NCBI RefSeq assembly: GCF_048128805.1
Contig: NC_136012.1
Coordinates: forward strand, 9,832,621 to 9,896,620
Direction: 5' to 3'
DNA length: 64,000 bases
Origin: Centroberyx gerrardi
Lineage: Eukaryota > Chordata > Actinopteri > Beryciformes > Berycidae
The translations under genes were made by a program, and so were the position numbers. The first letter of the stretch is position 1, and the number at the start of each line of letters is the position of its first letter. A model generated the notes under the pieces. It was not told where the DNA came from and did not search any database. It saw nothing but the letters and a program-made list of their open reading frames with translations. Of this stretch, positions 1-12,028 are shown piece after piece.

Positions 1-1094
1 AAACACTTCCACACACACACACCCACTCACTCTAACCTCTCTCTCTCTCTCTCTCTCTACAGACAGACTTTAAAATGATTACCAGAAAGAGAAACATTTC
101 TGTCAGTGTGTGGAAATAGGCCTGTCAGAGTGCGGAGGGAGATAGAGAGAGATGGAGGAGGAGATTGGAACAAGCCAGGAAGCGTGTTTGAAACGACGGG
201 AACACGCAGGCTGATACTTGAGCAAAGATTTATAGGGAGAGATGCCTAGATAACGGCGTATTGGCGCAGGTCGCACGCCTCGAGACAAATTCATAGATAA
301 GGGGGGAGAGGGGGTGAGATGGATAGATATGGTTTAGGGATAAAGATGGGGTGAGGTGCAGGGAAGATAGGGAGAATTCACTTTGATAGCCCGTAAAGTC
401 CTATAGGCACAATAAAGACACTGTGTTATATAGCAGGGCAGAGCAAGCCGAGAGGGCGAGCGGTGTGTGTGTGTGTGTGTGTGTGTAGTTGGGGAACGGT
501 CACGCTGCATCGTGTTGCATGCTGCTTGGATGCCATTGGTGTCCATAGGGACCTCGTCTGTGATCAGTCATTCCTCTTGTTCATGCATGTGTGTATGTGC
601 ATGTAAATGTGTGTGTGTGTGTGTGTGTGCGCGTGCATACTCCCCACTGCTGTCCATTCTGTCTCTCTTGCGGTGTTGTAAAATGCAGCAGTTCATGACT
701 ACATTTCCATACTGTAGAAACACATTGCGGATTTTTACTCTTCTCCAACCTAAATCTTTCCAGCTAAATCTGCCCATATGGCTCCCCAACAGTCACGCCT
801 CTTGCATTATTCACCGTAATTGTGAGCAGACGAAAAAACATCCTATATTTGGGGCAGTTCCCACGTTTACAGACGCACAACAGAACGGCTGACTTGGCGT
901 GCAAGGACAATGTGTCTATTCTAATTCTTCTTCTGATGCATAAAAAACGCGACTGTCAAACCTGGCGTGTTCCGACTCGATAATATTCTGACTCATTATC
1001 GCACGTTATTGTTTGCCCAAATAATGGCCCAAGGAGAAGCTTATAGGGAGGCGTGCCTTTGATTATAGTTGTGGGTTTTATATGTTCGAGCTTT

Positions 1095-1245
1095 AGCCGT
1101 GTCCTCAGGCTGGTGTTTTTTTTTTTTCATATCTTGGAGTCTAGGCCATGTCCGCAGGCTGCTGGCTTTTATATCTGGCAGCCTAGGTCATGTCCCCATG
1201 CTAGTGTTTTTTATATCTGGGAGCTTGGGCCGCTAGCCAGACTAG
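1095..1245. repeat. Minisatellite, about 41-48-bp unit, 3 copies plus a partial
   Basis: Each copy begins near GGCCATGTCC-GCAGGCTG, then a T-run, then ATATCTGGGAGCCTA. Copies start near 1,096, 1,144, 1,186 and 1,227 (partial). Confidence 0.7.
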
Positions 1246-1995
1246 TGCTGAGTGGAAGAGAGCCGAGCAGCAAGCAGGTTACTGTTGAGTGTGGTGAGAT
1301 AATAGTATGCAGTGTTTGGAGCCACTGTATCCTTGAATTCTACTTGTTCTACTGTGTATGTGCACTGTCTGTCATGTGCAACTGGCAGCTCTTGCAATGT
1401 GTCTGATTGTATCATCTATGACCCTGAAACTTATATTGATTAGTCCATAAATAAGTGATTTAAGTGTGTTTTCGTGTGTGTGTGTGTGTGCAGCTCTCGC
1501 AGCAAAGAGCCCGCACACATTGTATGACACTCGCCTTGATCCCTCTCTTCCCACCGTATTAAATGTCTCATTCTCTCTCTATATCCCTTCCCTCTTCTTG
1601 CTTTTAATCTCTTCTCTTCTCTCTTCTCACCTCCGTGCCTCTAAGCCGTCTCCTTCCTCTCTTTCCCCTCTCTCCTCACTTCCTTCCTCCCTCGCCCTAT
1701 AGCCAGTCTGCCATCACCCACGCTCTCCATCCCTCCATCCATCCCTCTAAGCGTGTGTTTGTGTGTGTGTGTGTGTGTGTATTATGGATGGGTGAGCAGG
1801 AATGATGGATGGAGCAGATGGAAGTGTTGATAGATTGGAGTGGTCTGGCCTTTCATGAACATGCCATGATGGGGGGGGTGGGGGGGGGGGGGGGGGGGTG
1901 GGGGGGACGGAGCGAGGGAGAGGTGGTGGGTGGACTAAGCGAGGAAGAGGAGGAGTGACGCACCGGGGCTCCTCGTCCGCTTGCAGATGATTCTG

Positions 1996-2032
<37 letters not shown>

Positions 2033-2326
2033 TTCCCCGTCGCTCCATAATTCATATTTACTCACAAGTCAATATTTGAGCGTTGAACTATGTGTGTATT
2101 TGTCCCTCGCCGGAGGAAAGCAGATGCGTTTAGGTGTGAAATGTAACAGAGCGTGTTGTTATTTTTTTTTCCGGAGTGATTCACACAGTGAGTCTTATCA
2201 TCTACAAATCAATGGATACAGTCATATTAATCTATAATTCAGTGAATCAACATCCTGGCGATTTCATACTGAATCACTGATGCACTGCTGTGGCTCTTGG
2301 CTGCTGCGAAGGTGGGAGGGAGGGAC

Positions 2327-2330
<4 letters not shown>

Positions 2331-2390
<60 letters not shown>

Positions 2391-2473
2391 TGGCTACAAC
2401 TCCTAATGAAAAACAAGGGAAACGAGAGGGAGGGAGAGAGAGAGAGCGAGAGAGAGAGTGTGTGTGAGTGAAG

Positions 2474-2513
<40 letters not shown>

Positions 2514-2601
2514 GAGCACCGTGAGATAGAGAGAGGGTGAGAAAGAAAGAAAGGAGGGATGATAGTAAGAGGGTTAGTGCTGAGAGCGGCCATTGAGAGG
2601 T

Positions 2602-2637
<36 letters not shown>

Positions 2638-2652
2638 GAGAGAGGAGGAGAG
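2331..2652. repeat. (GA)n-rich purine tract upstream of kcnip1
   Basis: Several (GA)n runs, the longest about 2,331-2,389 and 2,477-2,510, separated by short unique pieces. Translations of both strands are low-complexity. Confidence 0.9.
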
Positions 2653-2771
2653 GATGAGAAGAGGGAAGAGAGCGAGGGAGCGCGCGTGTGTGTTCTAGCC
2701 GCTCCGACACGTGACGACCAGATACAGACTTCAGCACAGACGCACTTGTTTCCACGACGACGACGGCAAAC

Positions 2772-2837
2772 ATGGGGGCTGTGGTGGGTACGCTGACCAT
2801 GCAGACCAAGCAGAGGAGGCCGTCCAGGGGTGAGGGA

Positions 2838-2899
<62 letters not shown>

Positions 2900-2996
2900 G
2901 CACGCACGCACAATGTGTTCTCTCTCTTTCCCTAACAGATAAGCATGCACACAGACACACAGAAAAAAACTTTTAACAGTATGTTCTTTCATTATT

Positions 2997-3035
<39 letters not shown>

Positions 3036-3178
3036 TACACAAACACACATGCACACACCCATGCTCACACACAAATGCAAATATACAGCACAACTACACC
3101 GGCTGCAGAGTAATGATTAATGAACTGCTGGTATTTGTGTAAGGAAGCGGTGAACAAAAGGGAAATGCAGTTTGTGTG

Positions 3179-3236
<58 letters not shown>

Positions 3237-3482
3237 CGAGGGAGAGAGGGAGAGAGAGGGGCAGGCAGAGCCAACAGGTGTTCCCAAAGGAAGAAGAGTG
3301 TCTGTTCATTTTACAGCAAAGTTGCGTGTGTGTGTGTATGTGTGTGTGTTTGAGTGTATTGTTGCGTGGATTTGTTCAGCTTATCTTTATGACAGAGCAA
3401 ATTGAGGAAGAAAGGTAGTAAATGATGGCTTCTTTGTGTGTGCGTGTGTTTGTGTGTGTGTCTGTGTGAGAGAGAGAGAGAG

Positions 3483-3516
<34 letters not shown>

Positions 3517-6500
3517 TGTCTGTCTGGCTGTGTGCGCAGACGTGGGCAGTGATGCTGGTAAACACACACATGTAGAAGGTATTTGTCACTCTGCTCACAC
3601 ACTGCTTTTCCGTCTTGCTGTTACCTTGGAAGCACAGTAGCCATGGCAACAAAAGATGTCAGTTTTGGGTGGGAGGGGTTGGGGGGGGGGGGGGGCTGGG
3701 TGTGTGTGTGTGTGTGTGTGTGTGTGATGAGATTGGGGTATTCCTAAGTAAGTCAAGGCCATGTGAAAGAGACGGAGCGAACGAGCGATGCAAATATGCA
3801 AATGAAGAGAGGGGGAGAACGGGGAAGCTGACAGTGTTTTATGAAGACCTGTTGCCTGTGAGAGATGTCTCACTCCCTCGTTACTCATGCTGCTAAAAGG
3901 CAGTAAACCTCATTTGTATAAAACGCACAAACCCAAACTGGCTGGTCCACTGACTGGGCACAATGAGCAACAAATCTGCAGCGACATGAAAATATCCTCC
4001 ATTAAATGTGTGCAGTCCTCTAAACCTACTTGTTGATGCAAGCCACTATAGGCTTTTCATTGCAAATTAGCCCATACAGGACTTTTCCCAAATGCATGGC
4101 AGGTTTCATTTTTTGGAATAAGCTTTTTTTTTTCTCCACTCGCTCCAACAACTGCCTTTTCCCTGTGGGTGTTGGAGAGGCAAGGCTTTAATTTGTTACT
4201 GTCCTGAATAATGAAGGAGTTGTAGACGCGGTGTGTGTAGATAATTCCTGCCAACATTTAGAAGCAGGCTGTGTGAAAACAAGCCATTTTACCCCCCCCC
4301 CGACAAAAAAATAAAATAAATTCCCTTCAAAGATGAAAGAGTCTGACACAGGACTAGGATTTGACGTGTTGTTTGATCAGCATGTGCGGTAATTCTGATG
4401 GTGTTATGTTGTGGCATGTCAGCGCCTCTCTTTCTGCCGCTGTAATGTGTTCGCCGTATACAGGATTAGTGTCGCAGGGCTTGTGTTTCATCACGGACCC
4501 TTCATCTATTCTGCGCTGCTGCAGATAGCGTGTTATCTGGGCCGGCGACACCGACGGCGGCGCTGAGAGAGCTGTAATAACGTCAGATTAGATTCTCATA
4601 CGGTGCATCCTCGGAGCACGAGCCCCGTCGTCGTGCTCCGAGGAAGAAAATTGCCTCTCTCTTGTGTCGGAGCTGCGTTTCGGACTGTTTAGCATGCCCC
4701 GCTTATCTTGACTGTCTGTTCCTATCAGGGTCGTCGCCCGTCTGCGGTTTCCCCCCCCCCCCCCCCAGGTCGTCCTGTCTTGTTTTTCCCCCCGTCAGGT
4801 GTTCTTGTCCGTCTCTTTTTTTTCTTGTTCTGGTTGTTCCCCTCCACCTGGTGGTCTTGCCCGCCTGTTTTCTCTCTGTCTTTGCCCCGGCTGCTGTTTT
4901 CTCGGCCGGGCCCTCTGTGGCGCCGGTGGCCTCTGACGGCCCATCTCTCTGCCAAGTCTTTCATATGGCTTTCTTTCTTTTTTTCTTTCCCTCTGGTGAA
5001 TTTTTCATTTCTTTTCCGCCCCCACCGCGCGCGCCATCCTTCACTCTTTTTTCCCCCTGCAGCAATGTTGTCTTAATCTTCTCCCTCTCTCCTCTCTGTC
5101 ACTCTTTTGCTCTTTCTCTTATCTCGCTTTCTTCTTGCCTTTTACTGCCTCTCTCTCTCTCTCTCTCTCTCTCTGCTTCACATTCTACCTTCCCCCCCCC
5201 TTCCCTCCCTGTCCCTCAACCTTTTCTTCTTGTTTTTTTTTTTTTTTTACTTCTCCACATCTCTTTTCTCCTCCACTTTCCCTCCGCTGCCAGTCTCTTC
5301 ATTTCCCCTTTCTCTTTTTCTTCCTCCCACTCCTCTTCTACGCTCGCTTCTCTCCTTTTTATCTTACTTTCTTCTCCATTCTCCCACACATTTTGACACG
5401 CTAGCGCAATCTCCTCTCAGCACCATCATCTCCGTACCTCTCTCCTCTCCCTTTTGTGCCTCCATTCTCTCTCTCATTTGCTCCCTTTCTCCATCACCCA
5501 CGCTCCCATTAACTGGTGTGAGTACTTATTAAGTCATCTCGTCATTCTTCTCTCCTGGCATCCAACAGCGTATGTGTGTGTGTGTGTGTATGGGGGTGCA
5601 TGTTTGTGTGTGTGTGTGTTTGTGTCTTTCTGTGGCTTATGAGTCTAGACATGTGTTTACTTAAAAATCAATATTGGCAAGCTGATATGTGTGTAAATGA
5701 GCTTTGTTTGACTCACTCTTTCCCAAAATTAATTAACGATGGTACACTAATGATGTGATTCTGTGTATTTGTGCATGTGTGTGTGTGTGTGCGTATGTGT
5801 GTGATGTGTGTTGCAGAATGTCTGTTCTTTTACACACACACACACACACACACGCACACACACACACACACACACACCATTGCAAATACCCTCGAGCACT
5901 TCAGTCTTTCAGTGGCTAAGGATTAGTAAGCAAACAGATGTGAGTGTGTGAATGTGTGTGTATGTGTGTATGCCTATTGTTTTGTGCACAAGTGTGTGCC
6001 AAGATTACATGTATGGGTGACTGTTTGTGCCCTTGAGATAGTGTGTGTGTGTGTGTGTATGCGTCTGATTGAGTTTGAGGGTGTGTGCCTGAATGCATGT
6101 GGCTCTGTGTGTGTCCATGTGTGTGTGTGTGTGTGTGTGTAAAATCAGTGGACTCTCAGTGAACCACCCCAAAGGCCAGTCTGGGGATTGGCTGCATGTC
6201 CATTGGCTTGGATGTGGACTGCTGAAAACAATGCACCTCAGACTATAAAGCTGTATTCTTGGAGCTTGAATCCACGCCACGGAACACGATTATGTGCACA
6301 GCTTATGCACGGTGTAAATAGGCCTGTTGTAGCCCAAATCTATTTTTACGACTCTTCTCTCCACACCTCCTGGGAGCGGCGGCTGGTGGAGCTACTGCTT
6401 TTCTTGGAGAGCGCTCTCCACCAATAAAGAGGCCAGTGAGAGCGAGCCCTCTCCATCGCCGCCAGGACGACAGATTAGGCTAATTCAGATTATGCAAATG

Positions 6501-6558
6501 ACGCTCTCTCTGGCAAGGATTACAGGACACAGTACGAGAACGGCGAGAGTGAGAGAGA

Positions 6559-6596
<38 letters not shown>

Positions 6597-9500
6597 GAGC
6601 GTGGCAGAGAGAGATAGAGTGGCAGAGAGTGAGAGTTTGGCAGAGCGAGAGAGATAGAGAGAGGGGGATTCAGTGGGCGATAGAAGAAAGGAGAAGGAGC
6701 TGGAGAGGGAAATGAGAAGCGGGGCTAACGTTAAATTCCCAGAGTCAGTGGTAGTTAGAAGCCAGGTAGGAGCTGGTGGAAGGATGTGTTTGCACTGATG
6801 GAAGGAGTGTTTTGTGCGACAGGGTGCTGGCGGGGGAGAGTGGCAGGATGTCTACCTTCACTGACAGTTTGGGCCACCTCTCAACACTGAACACTGAGTT
6901 CTGAAAGAAAGGGTTCAGGCTTTTAGTCACTGTCAAACCGCCCAGTTTATAATAGCTTACATAACAGATGGAAGCGATGCTCTCAAGGTGGCTTTCTAGG
7001 TTAGAGTTTATTTAGGTTTACCCGGCCTGCTATGCTTGTAGACCCAGATTTACAAAATGAATCATGCTCTCCATCTCACTTTAAGGCAATAATAACCATG
7101 GCTTACAAAATCTAATAACAAACTCTGCGGCATGCAGCGCTACAGAAGAGTAGGGCCACATGAGTTATGAGATTAATCTCAGAGTTCTGATTTTAAAGGC
7201 AGAATTCTGAAATTAAAGTCAGAATTCTGAGAATAAAGTCACAATTCTGAGTTTTGACTTTAAAGTCAGAATTCACAGATTAAAGTCAGAATTCTGAGAA
7301 TCTGACTTTATTCTTACAATTCTGACTTTATTCTCAGAATTCTGACTTTATTCTCAGCAGGAGTGGGTCTAGGCCACCCCTGAAATCTGATTGGTCACCC
7401 CAGGTGCCACCCCAAAATCCTGAGTTATGATTGGTTGATGGCCATGTTAGAGGCGGGACCATCAAGCCAGTGCATTCCCCGCCCCCCCAAACAATGCTCC
7501 TGTGTTCCAAGAAACATGCCAAGGGGAGCAAAGAGAAGACCAAATTAGAGATCTTTTAATGTGACAAAAAAAACTGTCTGACCAAACTGAATGGCAGATA
7601 TGCAACACACACCTGAAGATAAAAACCAAGAGGTAGTGTTAGTAGCCTGCATTTTTTATATGCATACAGTAGACAGTGATGCCTGAAAACGTTATGGAAA
7701 ATTCTGATTGTTTTCAACCTGGGCCTTGTACGGAAGAGGATTAGGGCCACGTGAAAAGTGTATTTGAGTTCTGAGATTAAAGTCAGATTTCAGAAATCTG
7801 AGTTCAAATTCTGTCTTTTTTCTCACAATTCTGACTTTAATCTCAGGAATCTGACTTCTGACTTTAAACTCAGAATTCTGACTTCTGAATTCTTTTCACA
7901 TGTGGCCCTAATCCTCTTCCGTAGCCTTGTGTTCAAAATTTCATCACTTCACTGTAGAGCTTTCATACTTCCAGATAGCCGGGAGCACTGCTGTCCAATA
8001 GGTCGGCTATAAACACACAAGGCAAACACAATCACCAACAGTTGAATCCAAAAAGCGATTAAAACACGTCCTTTCAACACAACAACACCCACACAGCAGT
8101 GGGACCTGCCTACATCCTTCCTAAATGCCGCGTTCAGTGCCACCCTGGATTGAGTCTGTGCCCCACCTTGTGCCACCCCAGTCAAAATGGCCTGGACACG
8201 CCACTGATTCTCAGAATTCTGACTTTATTCTCAGAATTCTGACTTGATTCTCAGAACTCAAATACATTTTTCACATGTGGCTCTAATCCTCTTCCATACA
8301 GCACATCTAAATGCTAATCTGACCTTTTTAAGGTGGTTTCCTATCTCAAAAGATATTGGGTTAGACCATTAATTACAAACTGCTTATTGCACCATGGTTA
8401 GCACCCAAAGACTAATATTCATCTCTAACACTGGAAACATCCTGTTGTAGTCAGATCCAAATTATTCATATATTTTCAGTAAACAACATCAGGAATGCTT
8501 CCCCCTCTGAAGTGGGTGTAGCAGGGCAGATGGCACAGCATCATCCACCCCAACATCCTTTGTCACTGTGTGTGTGTGTTATATCACAACACTAATGCTG
8601 CTGTTTGGCCACAATAAGAGAGAGCTGAATGAACAAAGCACCGGTTCCCTTAATGTGCACAATATGCAAGAAACTGAATAAATTCTGATTACTAGAACAA
8701 ACACAAGCCATGCTCCATTTATCTTATCAAGCGATGGTTCCACTATCGAGCCTCTTGAAAGTGTCTGGCAAATTCAATTAACTGCTCCTCCTGCCACTGA
8801 ATTCAGATGTAGCGTCATTTTGCCCAGTGCTGCTAATTTGATTCCAGAGCTGTAAGTAAAACAAACTTCCAATTCACAACTCAGTGGGAAACCTCTTGAC
8901 AGCTGAGCCCCCTGCAGTCTGCAAGGCAGCGGCTACACTTCAGCTCACCGGGCAACCGCAGCTCGATTTTACATTCACATTAAAGGTACAAAGGCGTATT
9001 ATTTGGTTACAATAGATAGATACTGCTTACTCCATGTTTTTCACTGTGTTTCACCATACCATACACGCTATACAGTCTATTAAATAGGGAGCATAGCTCA
9101 ATATAGTTCACAAGGAAGACACTTTGTTTTGGTTTTCTGAGCAATATCTCTATATAGCCAAGTATATCAGCTAAATTTGAAATAGCACACATGATGAAAT
9201 AGAAAACAAATCTCAATCTGAAGCTTTAGTAAACACTAGTAGTCTGTGTGTTAGTGTCTGCTGCTCCCTGCTGGTCTATACAGGCTATAGCAAGTTAAAC
9301 TGTGTTTTGCTGTACCTTTCCTAGTCAGAGACACTACAATATACAGTCCACACAGCAGAGATGGATCTTACTGTCTCACTGGTTGTATTCAGTGGAACTG
9401 GTCCAGTTGAATTGTTCCTATAAAGAGTATATAAAGACCTATAGAAGACTATAGACTAAGACTAAAGACTAAGGCATGTTTAGTTAGAAAAGTCACTTTG

Positions 9501-11989
9501 TGGTAAATTAAGCCTAGTCTTGTTACAGGACAAATGTGTGTCTTAATGGAGCCAATTTATCAAATGCAGATGTGCTCATGTGCACGCACACACACACACA
9601 CATACACACACACGCACATGCACGCGCACCAAACAAACACACATACGGTCATACAGTAGAAGGTGAGTGTATCATTGTCACAATGTGCTCAGGTCAGACC
9701 CTCGAGTTAAAGTCCTGTTCCCAAAGAGTGAAGGACGCAATGACTATAACAGAGAGTTGGAACGAGGGAGAAAGAGAGAGAGAGAGGGGGAGAGAGGGAG
9801 AGAGAGAGAGAGAGATGGGATAGAGGGAGGTAGAGTCACTGGGACGGAGCGAAGGTCAGGGGGAGAGCGGGAGAGGCCCCGGGGAGTAGGGAGAGAGAGA
9901 GAATAAAAAGACGGAGAGACAGAAAAAGGCAGGTAGAGTGATATTGAGCCCAGTCTAGGTGAAAGGGAGAGAGATAGAAGGTTTATGGGGATGAGAGAGA
10001 GAGAGAGAGAGAGAGAGGTGTAACAGAGAAACAATGGGATAGGGAGAGTACAGTATGGTTGGGTACAGCTGGGGGAAACAGCCAAAATCAAGTTGTACAT
10101 GGTGTATGGCTATAGACAGTGGGAGTTTAAGAGTTTAAAATATATTGATTGCTTCTTGTATATTTCTATACATTTAAAGTATAAGCAAGAAAACAAAAGG
10201 AATAAGAAGAGGTGAGTTGGAAACAGAGAGCTATTAGATAAAAGATAAGGCCAGTGGAAGAAGAGAAGGGATAAAGATGGAAAGAGAAGAGCAGAGTGAG
10301 AACAGCTTACATACTATAGCCATCATTCTGCTGTGCTGTGGGGCCGTCAAAATGCTGCACCTACTGGGAGTCATCACTGTGGAGGGTGAGTCAGTGCTAC
10401 AAGTATGACTAGTATCACTGTAATCCAGTATTACTCTGCCAGTGAAGTTTTCACCCCTGTCTGTTTGCCTGTTTGTCAGTAAGCAAGAAAAGTTACAGAC
10501 GGATTTGGCTGAAATTGGTGGACAGATCGCCCTTGGTCCAAGGATCAGTTGATTGGTGATCTGGATCTGTGATTTACGCCATAAGATGACTATAATTTTT
10601 TAGCTGTAATTATTATTCATGTGTAATTAGCATTCATGTGCTGGTGGGAAGGGCTTTCTGGGACTTCCAAGTCAGCCGCTTAACTCCATTGCATTCACAT
10701 GCTATTTTCTTGGAAAATCAAACCCAAAAGACAAAGCAATGAGCAAACATAAACCATTACAGAAGCTTCAGTTTCTCCAGTATCATCTTTTCTTATCTTA
10801 TCTTATCTTATCTTATATCTTTAAGAAAAAAAGAAGCAGACACTTTGTGTAGATATTTACAGATTTCCTTGCCCAGCTTACAGTGGCTTCTTGAATAGAC
10901 TGAACGCATGAGAAAGAAGTTGGTTGCCTTTTAGAGAATATAATGGCTTTCTGCTCCATTCGTTGTCTCTGTGGAGACAATGAGAAAGCTGCAATAACCA
11001 CATTTAAGTCTTTTATTTCCGATCATGATCTCTGATTGTCCCTTTTCACCCATTTCAGTAAATTTTGTTGAGCGAAGGTGTGGAAAACAATTTCACGCCT
11101 GAACACCTTTCAGTAGTATGACCTAAAGTGTGCTATCATCATATATACACTGTTCTTATATGCTAATCACATCAGAAAATTACATGGCTGATCCATTATT
11201 GCATATATTGCAACAAATCCTGAATCTGGCATGCTTGTATTATGAGATTGAGATTAACTTTACAGTTCCTCTAGAAAGTTTACATATTCTGTGTGTTATT
11301 TCATATTATGTCATAGGATCCTCATAATGTAGCCCACTAATGATGCCTTATGAGCAATACTTTATGCTTAATATTATCATAATAGCAATTTATTTACTGT
11401 AGTATAAATGTTGGTACCTCAAAAGACAAGGGCTTGGTGTGACTTTTTCTTTTTCTTCAAGAGGCATTACTGTACACTGGACTATGAAACGGGACGTCCT
11501 GTGCTGTAGTGGTTTATAGTGTGAGGCTGGAGTGTGAAGGTGACTGTGCCAGTGGAGCCGGGGTTATGACATGGACAGTAGAGACACAGTGGAGCCCTTC
11601 AGGGAAAATGGTGCGTGTCTGAATTATCTATAGGTGTGTGAGCCTTATACTGTCTGGGTATAAAAATAAAACAACAAAAAAATCAAAGTGGGTGCTGGTG
11701 CGTGGTTGATATATTATGAGCGTAACTACGGGGAGACTCGGTGTGGATGTGTGTGTGTTTATGTATACAAATGAGGATGCATTCATGTGCGCCCAAGCCT
11801 TTGTGTGTGTGTGTGCGTGCGTGTGTGTGTGTGTGTGTGTGTGGTTATATACAGTACATACCACTGGGCCAGTGGGAGTTGGGTGTGAATTACCTCACCT
11901 TGGGCAAGAGTCAGCCCCCTCCATCTCCCACTAATGTGACACTGACAAAGACTGAACTGCCTGGCTGATGAAACGAAGTGCCTGCGGGG

Positions 11990-12028
<39 letters not shown>

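Larger units (their letters stand above)
1..2771. other. Region upstream of kcnip1 exon 1
   Basis: No supported coding exon. It holds microsatellites, the 1,095-1,245 minisatellite and a poly(G) run at 1,871-1,906. From 2,331 to 2,652 a nearly continuous GA-rich purine tract precedes the kcnip1 start and probably includes its 5'UTR or promoter. Confidence 0.6.
7141..8298. mobile_element. Outer hairpin MITE (family A), interrupted by a hAT element
   Basis: The left end TACAGAAGAGTAGGGCCACA and the right end, on the other strand, TATGGAAGAGGATTAGAGCC are the termini. They are flanked by 6-base near-duplicates cagcgc (7,135-7,140) and cagcac (8,299-8,304). The body is a foldback of repeated AGAATTCTGACTTTA / TAAAGTCAGAATTCT units. 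A hAT-like insertion splits it at 7,358-8,206. Confidence 0.7.

Noticed and set aside
2264..2992. 242-codon minus-strand ORF opposite kcnip1 exon 1
   Set aside because: Composed of Ser-Leu and Val-Cys runs from GA and CA repeats.
4662..5396. 244-codon Pro/Ser/Phe-rich ORF
   Set aside because: A C/T-rich region with poly(C) and CT repeats. All three frames are similarly open.
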